Source: Humibacillus xanthopallidus
Lineage (GTDB): Bacteria; Actinomycetota; Actinomycetes; Actinomycetales; Dermatophilaceae
Reading direction: 5' to 3'
Length of the DNA: 64,000 nt
Assembly (NCBI RefSeq): GCF_006716675.1
Contig: NZ_VFPM01000002.1
Location: forward strand, 1,116,001 to 1,180,000
Part shown: one piece after another, positions 7,829 to 17,108 of the stretch
Numbering within the stretch: the stretch's first letter is position 1
Layout of the letters: each line of letters starts with the position of its first letter
Translations under genes and position numbers: made by a program
Notes under the pieces: model-generated
Seen by the model: only the letters and a program-made list of their open reading frames with translations
Told to the model about the DNA's origin: nothing
The model's database searches: none

Positions 7829-8566
7829 ATGAGCCAGGGGACCAGCGCTGCACCGCCGAGGCACGACACGCAGGCGATGCTGCTCGTCGTCGAGGACGAC
7901 GCGACGATCAACCAAGCCCTCACCGATCGCCTTCTCGCAGAGGGGTTTCGAGTCGTCCAGGCGTTTGACGGGCCGGGCGCCGTGCAGGCACACGAACATC
8001 ACGCGCCTGACCTCGTCGTCCTCGACCTCATGCTGCCCGGCTTCGACGGGCTCGAGGTGTGCCGGCGCATCCAGGCAGAGCGGCCCGTGCCGGTGCTGAT
8101 GCTCACCGCCCGAGCCGACGAGACCGACCTGCTCGTCGGCCTCGGGGTCGGCGCAGACGACTACCTCACCAAGCCCTTTCGCATGCGCGAGGTCGTGGCC
8201 CGCATCCGGGCGCTGCTGCGCCGGGTCGACCGCGCCCGCGACCTCGCGGGCACCCAGACCAGCCAGCTCGCGGTCGGCGACGTCGTCGTCGACCGGGCCT
8301 CCCGCCGCGTCGTCGTCGCGGGCACCGAGGTGCACCTGACCCCTCTGGAGTTCGACCTGCTCATCGCGCTCGCTGCGGAGCCCGGGACCGTGCGCGGTCG
8401 CGACGACCTCATGCAGGAGGTGTGGGGCTGGGCCGATGCCCGCGGCACCCGCACCCTCGACAGCCACGTGAAGGCACTGCGGTCCAAGATCGGTGCCGAG
8501 CGGGTGCGCACCGTGCACGGCGTCGGGTACGCCCTCGAAGGGTCGCCGCGACCGGGTGCCCGGTGA
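7829..8566 (+). CDS. OmpR-family response regulator
   Basis: 245 residues. The receiver domain spans about 17-130, with the acidic pocket VVEDD, the phospho-acceptor Asp near residue 66 in VVLDLMLPG and the Lys in LTKPF. The winged-helix DNA-binding domain runs from about 150 to the end (LTPLEFDLLIALA, RTLDSHVKALRSKIG, RTVHGVGYAL). It is translationally coupled to the kinase gene: its TGA overlaps the kinase GTG. Target genes are unknown. Confidence 0.93.
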   Translation: MSQGTSAAPPRHDTQAMLLVVEDDATINQALTDRLLAEGFRVVQAFDGPGAVQAHEHHAPDLVVLDLMLPGFDGLEVCRRIQAERPVPVLMLTARADETDLLVGLGVGADDYLTKPFRMREVVARIRALLRRVDRARDLAGTQTSQLAVGDVVVDRASRRVVVAGTEVHLTPLEFDLLIALAAEPGTVRGRDDLMQEVWGWADARGTRTLDSHVKALRSKIGAERVRTVHGVGYALEGSPRPGAR

Positions 8567-11205
8567 ACGCCGACCGCCCGCTCGACGGCATCCGGTCGAT
8601 CAAGGTCAAGCTCGGCCTGCTCGTCGCCGTGAGCATCGTCGTGGCTGCCGTCGTGGCGCAGATCGGCGACCGCGCAGGCGTGCCGACCTGGCTCACGCTG
8701 CCGGTGACGATCGTCGCCGCGCTGGGGGTCACCCAGTGGCTCGCCCGGGGCATGACCTCGCCCCTGCGCGAGATGACGTCGGCGGCGTCACGGATGGCGA
8801 CGGGCGACTACTCCCAGCGCGTGTCGGCGACATCGGCCGACGAGGTCGGCGCGCTCGCGGCCGCCTTCAACACGATGGCAGCCGACCTCGCCGATGCCGA
8901 CCGGCAACGCCGCCAGCTCGTCGCCACCGTCTCGCACGAGCTGCGGACCCCCCTCACGGCGCAGCAGGCGTTGCTCGAGAACCTCGTCGACGGTGTCGTG
9001 CGCCCCGACGACGCGGTGCTGCGCACCGCCCTCGCCCAGGCCGAGCGACTCGGGGCCCTCGTGGGCGACCTGCTCGACCTCAGCCGGGTCGACGGTGGCC
9101 GGGTCCCGCTCACGCTCGCCCGCGTGGACGTGCGTGAGCTCGTCGAGCAGGCCGTCGCCGAGGCCGCGGTGTCGCGTCGCGGCACCGTCCACGTCGTCGA
9201 CGTCCCGAGCGGCCTCCGCGTCGTCGCCGACGACGCGCGCCTGCACCAGGTGCTCGCCAACCTCCTCGACAACGCCGACCGGCACAGCCCTGCCGGTGGC
9301 ACCGTCACCGTGAGTGCCGGCCGCGAGGGCTCGGAGCGCTGGTGGCTGCTCGTCCGCGACGAGGGCCCGGGCGTGCCGGCGGAGTCGGCGGAGCGCATCT
9401 TCGACCGCTTCGGCTCCGGCGACGACGCCGGTGGCGGCACGGGCATCGGCCTCGCGATCGCGAGCTGGGTGTGCGAGCTGCACGGCGGGTCCATCTCGGT
9501 GCTCGAGACCCCGCCGGGGGAGCGTGGCGCTCGCATCCGTGCCGTCCTGCCGCTCGAGCCACGACCGGCCCCCACGCCCGCAACCCCAGCGCCCCAGAAG
9601 ACCACCGAACCGCCCCACCTCGAGGAGCCTCCCGTGCCACAGCCCGTCCCTGCTGCAGCCGGTGCGTCACCGGCCACCCCCGGCGCTCCCGGCGCCCCGA
9701 CGAGGTCCACGGACTCCGTCCCGGTCGGCGACCGCGAGCCGCTCATCGACTCCGTGTTCGGTGACCTGTGGCCCGAGGCTGGGCTCGCCCCGCAGGTCCG
9801 GCTGCTCCTCGTGTGCGTGGGGGTCGGCGTGCTCTCGGCGATCCTGCTGCCCTACCGGAACATGGGTCTCGCGCTCCTCGTCGTGCTGCTGACCGGCGGC
9901 GCCGTGCTGTGGCGCACGTCCGGGCGCCGGACGTCTCGGTGGTCCCTCGTCACCGCGGTGGTCTGCATCGGGCTCGCCTCGCTGGCGGTGCTCCGTGCCG
10001 CCGACTGGCTCATGGTGCTCGCCGTCCTGCTCGGGATCGTCCTCACCGCGACGGCCCTGACCGGCGCCACCGGCCTGCCCTCCGTGGTCGCGGGGGCCGC
10101 GGCGTGGCCGCTGGCGGCGCTGCGCGGCCTGCCGCTCCTCGGTCGGACCATCGGTGCGACGAGCCGCGTCGCCATCGTCTGGCCCATCGTGCGCACCGCC
10201 GCGATCTCGCTCGTCGCGCTCGTCGTCTTCGGGGGCCTCTTTGCGTCGGGCGATGCGGTCTTCGGCTCGTGGGCCGGTGCCCTCGTTCCTCAGCTCGCCT
10301 GGGACAGCCTGATCTTCCGCTTCTTCGTCGGCTTCGTCATGGGCGGCGCGCTTCTCGCCGCTGCCTACGTCGCCCTCAACCCGCCCAAGGTGCAGCGGAT
10401 CGTCGCCCCGGTGGCCCGCCCCGTCGCCCGGGTGTGGGAGTGGGTCGTGCCGTTCGGCCTCGTCGTCGCACTCTTCGTCGCCTTCGTCGTGGCACAGGCG
10501 GCGGCGATGTTCGGCGGCCACGACTACGTCCGGCGGACGACCGGGCTGACCTACGCGGACTACGTCCACCAGGGCTTCGGCCAGCTCACCGTCGCCACGG
10601 TGCTCACCCTCGCGACCATCGCGCTCACCGTGCGCAAGGCGCCCCAAGAGACGCCTCGGGAGAGACTCGTGCTCCGGGTCCTCGTCGGCTCGCTGTGCGC
10701 CCTGACGCTCGTCGTCGTCGCGTCCGCGCTGCACCGCATGGACCTCTACCAGCAGGCGTACGGCTTCACCGTGCTGCGCGTGCTCGTCGACGCCTTCGAG
10801 CTGTGGCTCGGCCTGCTCGTCGTCCTCGTGCTCGTCGCGGGCATCCGGCTCCGCGGCTGGTGGCTGCCGCGAGCAGCGCTCCTGTCGGCGGCGGCCTTCG
10901 TCCTCGTGGGCGGGGTGCTCAACCCGGAGGCCTGGGTGGCTCAGCACAACATCGACCGGTATGCCGCCACGGGCAAGCTCGACATCGCCTACCTGTCCAC
11001 GCTCGGTCCTGACGCCGCCCCGACCATCGTCGCCGGCCTGCCCCGTGACCTTGCGATCTGCGCGGTGGCGCTCGACCCGGCGTCCGGCGACGACGTCCTC
11101 GCGTGGAACCTCGGCCGGTCGCGGGCCTCGGCCCTCGGCCTGGCCCCGGCCTCGGATGCCGAGCTGAACCGGTGCACCACCCTGGAGGACGCGGCACCGC
11201 GCTGA
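8563..11205 (+). CDS. Sensor histidine kinase fused to a DUF4153/DUF4173-like membrane domain
   Basis: 880 residues in one open frame. Residues 1-~330 are a kinase: two membrane segments with a very short external loop, HAMP, H-box TVSHELRTPL (His near 125), N-box LLDNADRHSP, G-boxes DEGPGVP and GGGTGIGLAIA. A Pro/Ala linker (~330-410) leads into about eleven membrane segments with the closing motif HNIDRYAATGKLDIAYL, typical of the DUF4153/DUF4173 family of unknown function. The GTG at 8563 overlaps the regulator stop. An in-frame GTG at 9634, 6 nt after GAGGAG (9622-9627), could also start the membrane part alone. Confidence 0.85.
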   Translation: MNADRPLDGIRSIKVKLGLLVAVSIVVAAVVAQIGDRAGVPTWLTLPVTIVAALGVTQWLARGMTSPLREMTSAASRMATGDYSQRVSATSADEVGALAAAFNTMAADLADADRQRRQLVATVSHELRTPLTAQQALLENLVDGVVRPDDAVLRTALAQAERLGALVGDLLDLSRVDGGRVPLTLARVDVRELVEQAVAEAAVSRRGTVHVVDVPSGLRVVADDARLHQVLANLLDNADRHSPAGGTVTVSAGREGSERWWLLVRDEGPGVPAESAERIFDRFGSGDDAGGGTGIGLAIASWVCELHGGSISVLETPPGERGARIRAVLPLEPRPAPTPATPAPQKTTEPPHLEEPPVPQPVPAAAGASPATPGAPGAPTRSTDSVPVGDREPLIDSVFGDLWPEAGLAPQVRLLLVCVGVGVLSAILLPYRNMGLALLVVLLTGGAVLWRTSGRRTSRWSLVTAVVCIGLASLAVLRAADWLMVLAVLLGIVLTATALTGATGLPSVVAGAAAWPLAALRGLPLLGRTIGATSRVAIVWPIVRTAAISLVALVVFGGLFASGDAVFGSWAGALVPQLAWDSLIFRFFVGFVMGGALLAAAYVALNPPKVQRIVAPVARPVARVWEWVVPFGLVVALFVAFVVAQAAAMFGGHDYVRRTTGLTYADYVHQGFGQLTVATVLTLATIALTVRKAPQETPRERLVLRVLVGSLCALTLVVVASALHRMDLYQQAYGFTVLRVLVDAFELWLGLLVVLVLVAGIRLRGWWLPRAALLSAAAFVLVGGVLNPEAWVAQHNIDRYAATGKLDIAYLSTLGPDAAPTIVAGLPRDLAICAVALDPASGDDVLAWNLGRSRASALGLAPASDAELNRCTTLEDAAPR
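9622..9636 (+). promoter_or_regulatory. Possible internal ribosome-binding site and GTG start
   Basis: GAGGAG at 9622-9627, 6 nt, then GTG at 9634, in frame inside the kinase-DUF fusion and at the linker boundary. It could yield a separate membrane protein of 523 residues. Confidence 0.4.
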
Positions 11206-11207
11206 GG

Positions 11208-11213
11208 CAGGAT
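11208..11213 (+). promoter_or_regulatory. -10 hexamer of the class V aminotransferase gene
   Basis: CAGGAT, 6 nt, then GTG at 11220. It lies right after the kinase stop codon. Confidence 0.45.
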
Positions 11214-11219
11214 GGGTCG

Positions 11220-12362
11220 GTGCGCCGTGACATCGCCGATCTCTTCGAGCTCGACCCGCGCCTGACCCACCTCAACCACGGCGCGTTCGGGGCGGTGCCC
11301 CGCGCGGTACGCGAGGCTCAGGACCGCGCCCGTTCCGCGGTCGAGCGAGCGCCGATGCGGGCCTTTCGTGACGAGCTGCCTGCCGCCCTCGAGGCGGCGC
11401 GTGCGGCGGCCGCCGCCTTCGTCGGGGTGCCGGCCGACACGGCTGCCCTCGTGCGCAACGTCAGCGAGGGCGTTGCCGTCGTGCTCTCCTCGCTCGAAGT
11501 GGGCCCGGGCGACGAGGTCGTCGTCAGCTCGCACGGCTACCCGACAGCGGCGTACGCCGTCCAGTCCCGGGGTGCGACGGCGACCACGGCGACCTTCGGG
11601 CTCGGCGACGACCCCCACGACGTCGTCGACGCCGTCGCGCGAGCGGTGACCGACCGCACCCGGCTCGTCATCATCGACCACATCACCTCGCCGACGGCCC
11701 TCGTGCTCCCGGTGGCCGAGGTGGCCGCCGCCGTCACACCCGTGCCCGTGCTCGTCGACGCCGCGCACGTCCCCGGCGCGCTGCCGGGGCTCGTCGTGGA
11801 GGCGCTCGGGGTCGACTTCTGGGTCGGCAACCTCCACAAGTGGAGCTACACGCCGCGCTCGGCGGCCGTGCTGTGGGTCGCGCCGCACCACCGCGACCGG
11901 GTCCGACCGCTCGTCACCTCGTGGAGCCACGGCCTCCCCTTCCCCGCCAGCTTCGACCTGCAAGGCACGGTCGACCACTCCGCCTGGCTCGCCGTCCCCG
12001 ACGGCCTCGCGGCGTGGCACGCGCTCGGCGGGTGGCAGCAGGTCGAGCGCAACGCCGAGCTCCTGCGGCGGGGAGCCGAGCACGTGCGCACGGCCCTCGG
12101 CACGCCGAGCCCGCGCGCCGGCATACCGACGGCACCGTGCCTCGAGGTCGTCGCGCTCCCGCCCGGGGTCGCCGAGACGCCGGAGGGCGCCGCGTCGCTG
12201 TGGCAGCGGCTGTATGCCGCGGGCTTCGTCGTGCCGCCCGTGTCCTTCGCGGGGCGCGGGCTGCTGCGGCTCGCGGCCGCCCCGTACAACGACGAGGACG
12301 ACTACGAGCGCCTCGCCGACGGGCTCCCCGCGCTCCTGGGGGCCGGCTCGAGCGCCCCCTGA
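11220..12362 (+). CDS. Class V aminotransferase family PLP enzyme (isopenicillin-N-epimerase-like)
   Basis: 380 residues. The start LDPRLTHLNHGAFGAVPRAV and the PLP-binding Lys in VGNLHKWSYTPR are typical of the NifS/IPN-epimerase-like branch of fold-type I enzymes. An Asp that would contact the PLP ring nitrogen is in VDAAHVPGAL. The substrate cannot be told; relatives include epimerases, desulfurases and lyases. The GTG at 11220 begins 14 nt after the kinase gene and has its own -10 hexamer, so it may be transcribed separately. A double hairpin follows. Confidence 0.85.
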   Translation: MRRDIADLFELDPRLTHLNHGAFGAVPRAVREAQDRARSAVERAPMRAFRDELPAALEAARAAAAAFVGVPADTAALVRNVSEGVAVVLSSLEVGPGDEVVVSSHGYPTAAYAVQSRGATATTATFGLGDDPHDVVDAVARAVTDRTRLVIIDHITSPTALVLPVAEVAAAVTPVPVLVDAAHVPGALPGLVVEALGVDFWVGNLHKWSYTPRSAAVLWVAPHHRDRVRPLVTSWSHGLPFPASFDLQGTVDHSAWLAVPDGLAAWHALGGWQQVERNAELLRRGAEHVRTALGTPSPRAGIPTAPCLEVVALPPGVAETPEGAASLWQRLYAAGFVVPPVSFAGRGLLRLAAAPYNDEDDYERLADGLPALLGAGSSAP

Positions 12363-12375
12363 GGCTGCTCTGACG

Positions 12376-12433
12376 GGCCCCACCTGCGGCGTCGGCGCGG
12401 GTGGGGCCTCGATGCGGCCGTGGCGGGCCGCAT
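12376..12433 (+). terminator. Two consecutive hairpins before pyrH
   Basis: The first stem is GGCCCCACC (12376-12384) with GGTGGGGCC (12400-12408). The second is ATGCGGCC (12412-12419) with GGCCGCAT (12426-12433). The first is a plausible terminator of the aminotransferase gene. The second reaches to within 5 nt of the possible pyrH -10 (AAAGAT, 12438-12443). Confidence 0.55.
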
Positions 12434-12484
12434 GTGGAAAGATCGACCGACCGCCGGAACTGTCCCACGAGGAGGCCCCGCGCC

Positions 12485-13213
12485 ATGACCGACGCCCACT
12501 CCACCCACTTCCACCGGGTGCTTCTCAAGCTCTCCGGCGAGGTCTTCGGCGGTGGCCGCATCGGCCTCGACCCGGCCGTCGTCGCCGGAATCGCCACCCA
12601 GATCGCCGACGCCGTGCGCGGCGGCGTCGAGGTGGCCGTCGTCATCGGCGGTGGCAACTTCTTCCGCGGCGCCGAGCTTCAGCAGCGCGGCATGGACCGC
12701 ACGCGCGCCGACTACATGGGCATGCTCGGCACGGTGATGAACTGTCTCGCGCTCCAGGACTTCCTCGAGAAGGAGGGCATCGAGACCCGCGTGCAGTCGG
12801 CCATCGGCATGCAGCAGGTCGCCGAGCCCTACATCCCGCGGCGGGCCATCCGCCACCTCGAGAAGGGCCGCGTCGTCATCTTCGGAGCCGGTGCGGGCAT
12901 GCCGTTCTTCTCGACCGACACCGTGAGCGCCCAGCGCGCCCTCGAGATCAAGTGCGACGCCGTGCTCATCGCCAAGAACGGCGTCGACGGCGTCTACGAC
13001 TCCGACCCCCGCACCAACCCCGACGCGAAGAAGCTCGACACCGTCACCTTCAACGACGCGATCGTCGAGGGGCTCAAGGTCGTCGACGCCGCCGCCTTCA
13101 GCCTCTGCATGGAGAACAAGCTGCCGATGGTCGTCTTCGGGATGGAAGGCGCGGGAAACATCACGCGGGCGCTGCTCGGTGAGAGGATCGGCACGCTGGT
13201 CACCAACGCCTGA
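12485..13213 (+). CDS. pyrH: Uridylate kinase (UMP kinase)
   Basis: Phosphorylates UMP to UDP in pyrimidine synthesis. It is a 242-residue protein of the amino acid kinase fold: [12 protein letters not shown] at the N-terminus, the glycine loop [26 protein letters not shown], and the base and ATP region [14 protein letters not shown] through [20 protein letters not shown] about 10 nt upstream supports the ATG at 12485. As in most actinobacteria, frr and cdsA follow. Confidence 0.97.
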   Translation: MTDAHSTHFHRVLLKLSGEVFGGGRIGLDPAVVAGIATQIADAVRGGVEVAVVIGGGNFFRGAELQQRGMDRTRADYMGMLGTVMNCLALQDFLEKEGIETRVQSAIGMQQVAEPYIPRRAIRHLEKGRVVIFGAGAGMPFFSTDTVSAQRALEIKCDAVLIAKNGVDGVYDSDPRTNPDAKKLDTVTFNDAIVEGLKVVDAAAFSLCMENKLPMVVFGMEGAGNITRALLGERIGTLVTNA

Positions 13214-13230
13214 CCACGCCTGGCCCGCCC

Positions 13231-13274
13231 GACCAGCACCTGACCAGCACCTGACCAGCACCTGACGAGCACCT
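13231..13274 (+). repeat. Four tandem 11-bp repeats between pyrH and frr
   Basis: The unit GACCAGCACCT occurs three times perfectly (13231-13263) and once with one change (GACGAGCACCT, 13264-13274). The period equals about one helical turn. It lies in the 115-nt pyrH-frr spacer; its role is unknown. Confidence 0.9.
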
Positions 13275-13328
13275 GCACGACGTGACAGCACCCACTGGCA
13301 CCACCGAGGACGAGGAAGCGCACGCACC

Positions 13329-13886
13329 ATGATCGAAGAGACCCTGTTCGAGGCCGAGGAGAAGATGGACAAGGCCGTCGAGGTCCTCAAGGAGGACTTC
13401 GCGGGCATCCGCACCGGCCGCGCCAACCCGGGCCTGTTCAACAAGCTGATGGTCGAGTACTACGGTGCGCCGACGGCGCTGCAGCAGCTCGCGTCGTTCC
13501 AGAACCCCGAGCCGCGCACCATCCTCGTCATCCCCTTCGACAAGTCGGCGATGCACGAGATCGAGCGCGCCATCCGCAACTCCGACCTCGGCGTCAACCC
13601 GAGCAGCGACGGCAACCAGATCCGGTGCGTCATGCCCGAGCTGACCGAGGAGCGCAGGCGCGAGTACATCAAGCTCGCACACCACAAGGCCGAGGAGGCG
13701 CGCGTCTCCGTGCGCAACATCCGGCGCAAGGCCAAGACCGACCTCGACAAGCTCGTCAAGGACGGCGAGGTCGGCGAGGACGACGGCTCGCGCGCCGAGA
13801 AGGAGCTCGACGGCCTGACGAAGAAGCACACCGACCTCGTCGACGGTCTCGTCAAGGCCAAGGAGACCGAGCTGCTCGAGGTGTGA
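13329..13886 (+). CDS. frr: Ribosome recycling factor
   Basis: With EF-G it splits post-termination ribosomes. The 185-residue length is standard. Signature stretches are [17 protein letters not shown] and [20 protein letters not shown], followed by [19 protein letters not shown] upstream provides the ribosome-binding site for the ATG at 13329. cdsA follows after 22 nt. Confidence 0.98.
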   Translation: MIEETLFEAEEKMDKAVEVLKEDFAGIRTGRANPGLFNKLMVEYYGAPTALQQLASFQNPEPRTILVIPFDKSAMHEIERAIRNSDLGVNPSSDGNQIRCVMPELTEERRREYIKLAHHKAEEARVSVRNIRRKAKTDLDKLVKDGEVGEDDGSRAEKELDGLTKKHTDLVDGLVKAKETELLEV

Positions 13887-13908
13887 CCCCCTCGGCTCTC
13901 GACCCACG

Positions 13909-14868
13909 ATGACGACCGATCCACCACCGGACCCCGTGGAGCCAGTCCCCACGGCGGCCCACGAGGGTGAAGGCCTGCTCGATCCCGTGCCCTACGACCC
14001 CGCCCTCGACGACATCGCCGGCCTGCCGCCCGAGCAGGTGCTCGCCAAGAAGCCCAGCCGGGCCGGCCGCGACCTGCCGACGGCGATCGGGGTCGGCGTC
14101 GGCCTGGGCGCGCTCATCATCGCGACCCTGCTCATCCGCAAGGAGTCGTTCGCCGTCGTCGTCGCGCTCGCGGTGATGGTCGCCATCTGGGAGCTACGAG
14201 CGGCTCTGCGTCACGCCGACGTCCGGGCCCCCTTCGTGCCGGCGCTCGTCGGCTCCTCCGTCATGATGTGGGCGGCCTACGTGCACGGCCCGGCCGCCCT
14301 GACCGTCGCGTGGGCGCTGACCTGCGCCGCCATCGTGCTGTGGCGCACGACGGGTCGCCTCGCCGGTGCCGGCCGTGACGTGCTCGGCGGCATCTTCATC
14401 GCGACCTACCCGACCTTCCTCGTCGGCTTCGCCATGCTCCTGCTGTCGGCGGAGGACGGCGTCGCGCGGATGTTCGTCTTCCTCGTCACCGCCGTCTGCA
14501 GCGACATCGGGGGGTATGCCGCGGGCGTCCTCTTCGGCAAGCATCCGATGGCTCCGACGATCAGCCCCAAGAAGTCGTGGGAGGGCTTTGCCGGCTCGGT
14601 GCTGCTGTGCGTGGTCAGCGGCTCCCTGACCGTCCACTTCTTCCTCGGGCACGCCTGGGTCATCGGCGTGGCGATGGGCGTCGGCGTGGCCATCGCCGCG
14701 ACCGTCGGCGACCTCATGGAGTCGCTCATCAAGCGCGACCTCGGCATCAAGGACATGTCCCACATCCTTCCCGGCCACGGCGGCATCATGGACCGCCTCG
14801 ACTCGCTCGTCGTCGTCGCGCCGATCGTCTGGGCCGTGCTGACGCTTCTCGCCGTGCAGCCGGCCTGA
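13909..14868 (+). CDS. cdsA: Phosphatidate cytidylyltransferase (CDP-diglyceride synthase)
   Basis: Makes CDP-diacylglycerol from phosphatidate and CTP in the membrane, the branch point of phospholipid synthesis. 319 residues: a polar, acidic, Pro-rich cytosolic extension of about 55 residues, then about eight membrane segments. The family signature near the C-terminus is present as KRDLGIKDMSHILPGHGGIM followed by DRLDS. The extension is typical of actinobacterial CdsA. Confidence 0.96.
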   Translation: MTTDPPPDPVEPVPTAAHEGEGLLDPVPYDPALDDIAGLPPEQVLAKKPSRAGRDLPTAIGVGVGLGALIIATLLIRKESFAVVVALAVMVAIWELRAALRHADVRAPFVPALVGSSVMMWAAYVHGPAALTVAWALTCAAIVLWRTTGRLAGAGRDVLGGIFIATYPTFLVGFAMLLLSAEDGVARMFVFLVTAVCSDIGGYAAGVLFGKHPMAPTISPKKSWEGFAGSVLLCVVSGSLTVHFFLGHAWVIGVAMGVGVAIAATVGDLMESLIKRDLGIKDMSHILPGHGGIMDRLDSLVVVAPIVWAVLTLLAVQPA

Positions 14869-14872
14869 TCCC

Positions 14873-15688
14873 ATGGCCCCGGACCGAGACGCCACCGTCG
14901 TGCCACCCTTCGACCAGACCGGCCGCGTCGTGCTCGTGACCGGAGCTGGCGGGCCGACCGGCATCGGCTTCGTGACCGCTGCGCTGCTCGGGCGGCTCGG
15001 AGCGACGGTCGCGTTGGCCGCGACGACGGCCCGCGTCGACGACCGGGTCCGCGAGCTCGAGGCCATGGGGGTGACTGCGTCCGGGCACGTCGGAGACCTC
15101 ACCGACCCCGACGTGGCGGCACGGGTCGTCGAGGAGTGCGTGGCGCGGCACGGCGGGCTCGACGCCGTCGTCAACAACGCCGGCATGGTGAGCGCCACCG
15201 AGCCCGACACCCTCGGCGGGGGGATCGACGAGACCGACCCCGACCGGTGGCGCCGGTCGATCTCGCGCAACCTCGACACCGCCTACTTCGTCACCCGTGC
15301 CGCGATGGCGCACCTGCGGGCGTCGGGCCGGGGTCGCGTCGTCTTCGTCAGCAGCGTCACCGGCGCCGCGATGGGCATGCGCCGCGAGGTGGGGTATGCC
15401 GCGTCGAAGGCCGCGCTCGTCGGCCTCGCGCGCGGGCTGGCGGTCGACGAGGGCCGCCACGGCGTGACCGCCAACGTCGTCGGGCCCGGCTGGATCGCCA
15501 CCGGGTCGCAGACCGACGACGAGGCGCTCGAAGGGCTCGTGACACCGCTCGGCCGGTCCGGCACGCCGGAGGAGGTGGCGGCGGCGATCGCCTTCCTCGT
15601 GAGTGCGGAGGCGGCATACGTCACCGGTCAGGTGCTGCTCGTCGACGGGGGCAACACCGTGGCGGAGCAGCGGGCCCTCGACGCCTGA
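14873..15688 (+). CDS. Short-chain dehydrogenase/reductase
   Basis: 271 residues, classical SDR. Cofactor motif TGAGGPTGIG (residues ~22-31), NNAG structural motif, catalytic Ser in VFVSSVTG and the YxxxK motif as YAASK. The C-terminus AYVTGQVLLVDGGNTV is typical of FabG-like enzymes. It starts 4 nt after cdsA and 16 nt before rlmN, so it is an accessory gene lodged inside a housekeeping string. The substrate is unknown. Confidence 0.9.
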   Translation: MAPDRDATVVPPFDQTGRVVLVTGAGGPTGIGFVTAALLGRLGATVALAATTARVDDRVRELEAMGVTASGHVGDLTDPDVAARVVEECVARHGGLDAVVNNAGMVSATEPDTLGGGIDETDPDRWRRSISRNLDTAYFVTRAAMAHLRASGRGRVVFVSSVTGAAMGMRREVGYAASKAALVGLARGLAVDEGRHGVTANVVGPGWIATGSQTDDEALEGLVTPLGRSGTPEEVAAAIAFLVSAEAAYVTGQVLLVDGGNTVAEQRALDA

Positions 15689-15703
15689 GACAATGGGGGC
15701 ACC

Positions 15704-16951
15704 ATGACCGAGTCCCCTGACCCCACCGTCCCCGCTCCCGAGGCCACGTCACAGCCGACCTCCGACGCGCCCACCGCGCCGGTCGCCCCCGTCGTGCTGC
15801 CCGAGCCGACGACCACGCGTCCCGTGCCGGGGCAGCTGACCTTCCAGGCCCCGCGCCGGGGCAAGCCGCCGCGGCACCTGGCCGACTTCACCCCGACGGA
15901 GCGCAAGCAGGCCGTGGAGTCGCTGGGGCACAAGGGCTTTCGCGCCAAGCAGCTCTCGACGCACTACTTCGAGCGGCTCGAGGACGACCCTGAGCAGATG
16001 ACCGACCTGCCCAAGGCCGTGCGGTCCGAGCTCGTCGCCGACCTGCTGCCGACGCTGCTGACACCGATCGTGCAGCGGGTGGCCGACGACGGGCAGACCC
16101 TGAAGTACGCGTGGCGTCTGCACGACGGCGCCATCGTCGAGTCGGTCCTCATGCGCTATCCCAAGCGCGTGACGATCTGCATCTCCAGCCAGGCGGGGTG
16201 CGGCATGAACTGCCCCTTCTGCGCCACGGGCCAAGCCGGTCTGACGCGCAACCTCTCGGCGGGCGAGATCGTCGAGCAGGTCGTGTGGGCGGCCCGGGCG
16301 CTGCGCCGCGGTGAGCTCGCCGGCGGCGGCGACGAGGACCGTGAGGCCCCGCTGCGGGTCAGCAACGTCGTCTTCATGGGCATGGGCGAGGCGCTCGCCA
16401 ACTACAAGGCGTCGATCGGGGCGATCCGCCGGCTCACCGACCCGGCACCCGACGGCCTCGGCATCTCCGCCCGCGGCGTCACGATGTCGACGGTCGGCCT
16501 CGTGCCCGGCATCGACAAGCTGACGGCCGAGGGCATCCCGGTGACGCTCGCCCTCTCACTGCACGCCCCCGACGACGAGCTGCGCAACGAGCTCGTGCCG
16601 ATCAACACACGGTGGTCGGTCGACGAGGCCCTCGATGCCGCCTACCGCTACTACGAGGCGACCGGCCGGCGCGTTTCGATCGAGTACGCCCTCATCCGCG
16701 ACATCAACGACCACGGCTGGCGTGCCGACCTGCTCGGCGAGAAGCTCGCGGCGCGGGGGAGCGGGTGGGTGCATGTCAACCCGATCCCGCTCAACCCGAC
16801 TCCCGGCTCGAAATGGACTGCGTCGCGACCCGGCGTCGAGCAGAACTTCGTCGAGCGGCTGCGGGCACACGGCATACCGACGACGATCCGCGACACCCGC
16901 GGCCAGGACATCGACGGGGCCTGCGGGCAGCTCGCCGCCTCGACCGCCTGA
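15704..16951 (+). CDS. rlmN: 23S rRNA (adenine-C2)-methyltransferase, dual-specificity
   Basis: Radical SAM enzyme that methylates A2503 of 23S rRNA and A37 of some tRNAs. 415 residues. The radical SAM cluster motif CxxxCxxC is in [26 protein letters not shown] and the C-terminal cysteine in DIDGACGQL, which forms the methyl-Cys intermediate, are also present. The N-terminal extension of about 50 Pro/Ala-rich residues is unusual but common in actinobacteria. GACAAT at 15689-15694 would put the 5' end only about 3 nt before the ATG. Confidence 0.97.
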   Translation: MTESPDPTVPAPEATSQPTSDAPTAPVAPVVLPEPTTTRPVPGQLTFQAPRRGKPPRHLADFTPTERKQAVESLGHKGFRAKQLSTHYFERLEDDPEQMTDLPKAVRSELVADLLPTLLTPIVQRVADDGQTLKYAWRLHDGAIVESVLMRYPKRVTICISSQAGCGMNCPFCATGQAGLTRNLSAGEIVEQVVWAARALRRGELAGGGDEDREAPLRVSNVVFMGMGEALANYKASIGAIRRLTDPAPDGLGISARGVTMSTVGLVPGIDKLTAEGIPVTLALSLHAPDDELRNELVPINTRWSVDEALDAAYRYYEATGRRVSIEYALIRDINDHGWRADLLGEKLAARGSGWVHVNPIPLNPTPGSKWTASRPGVEQNFVERLRAHGIPTTIRDTRGQDIDGACGQLAASTA

Positions 16952-16996
16952 CGCATCGTGCGGGGCTGCGTGAAGCGCGTCACCCGCGCTCTGATG

Positions 16997-17008
16997 CCCG
17001 ACGTCGGG
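16997..17008 (+). promoter_or_regulatory. 12-bp palindrome upstream of the Ald/PNT-family gene
   Basis: CCCGACGTCGGG is a perfect palindrome, 13 nt before TAGGCT (17022-17027), the likely -10. It sits where a regulator could block or assist RNA polymerase. A role is inferred from position only. Confidence 0.3.
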
Positions 17009-17021
17009 AGGTGTCCGGGCG

Positions 17022-17027
17022 TAGGCT
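17022..17027 (+). promoter_or_regulatory. -10 hexamer of the Ald/PNT-family gene
   Basis: TAGGCT, with about 80 nt of leader that contains AGGAGG before the GTG at 17109. This unit is leadered, unlike most others here. Confidence 0.4.
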
Positions 17028-17108
17028 GAACGGGTCCTGACCACCCGGGCCCCAGTGGTGTCGCCACCGGCGGACGGCGCGGCGGACGGCCCCTCAGGAG
17101 GTAGCCGC

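Noticed and set aside
13231..13274. CRISPR array
   Set aside because: The repeats are 11 bp, directly adjacent and without spacers.
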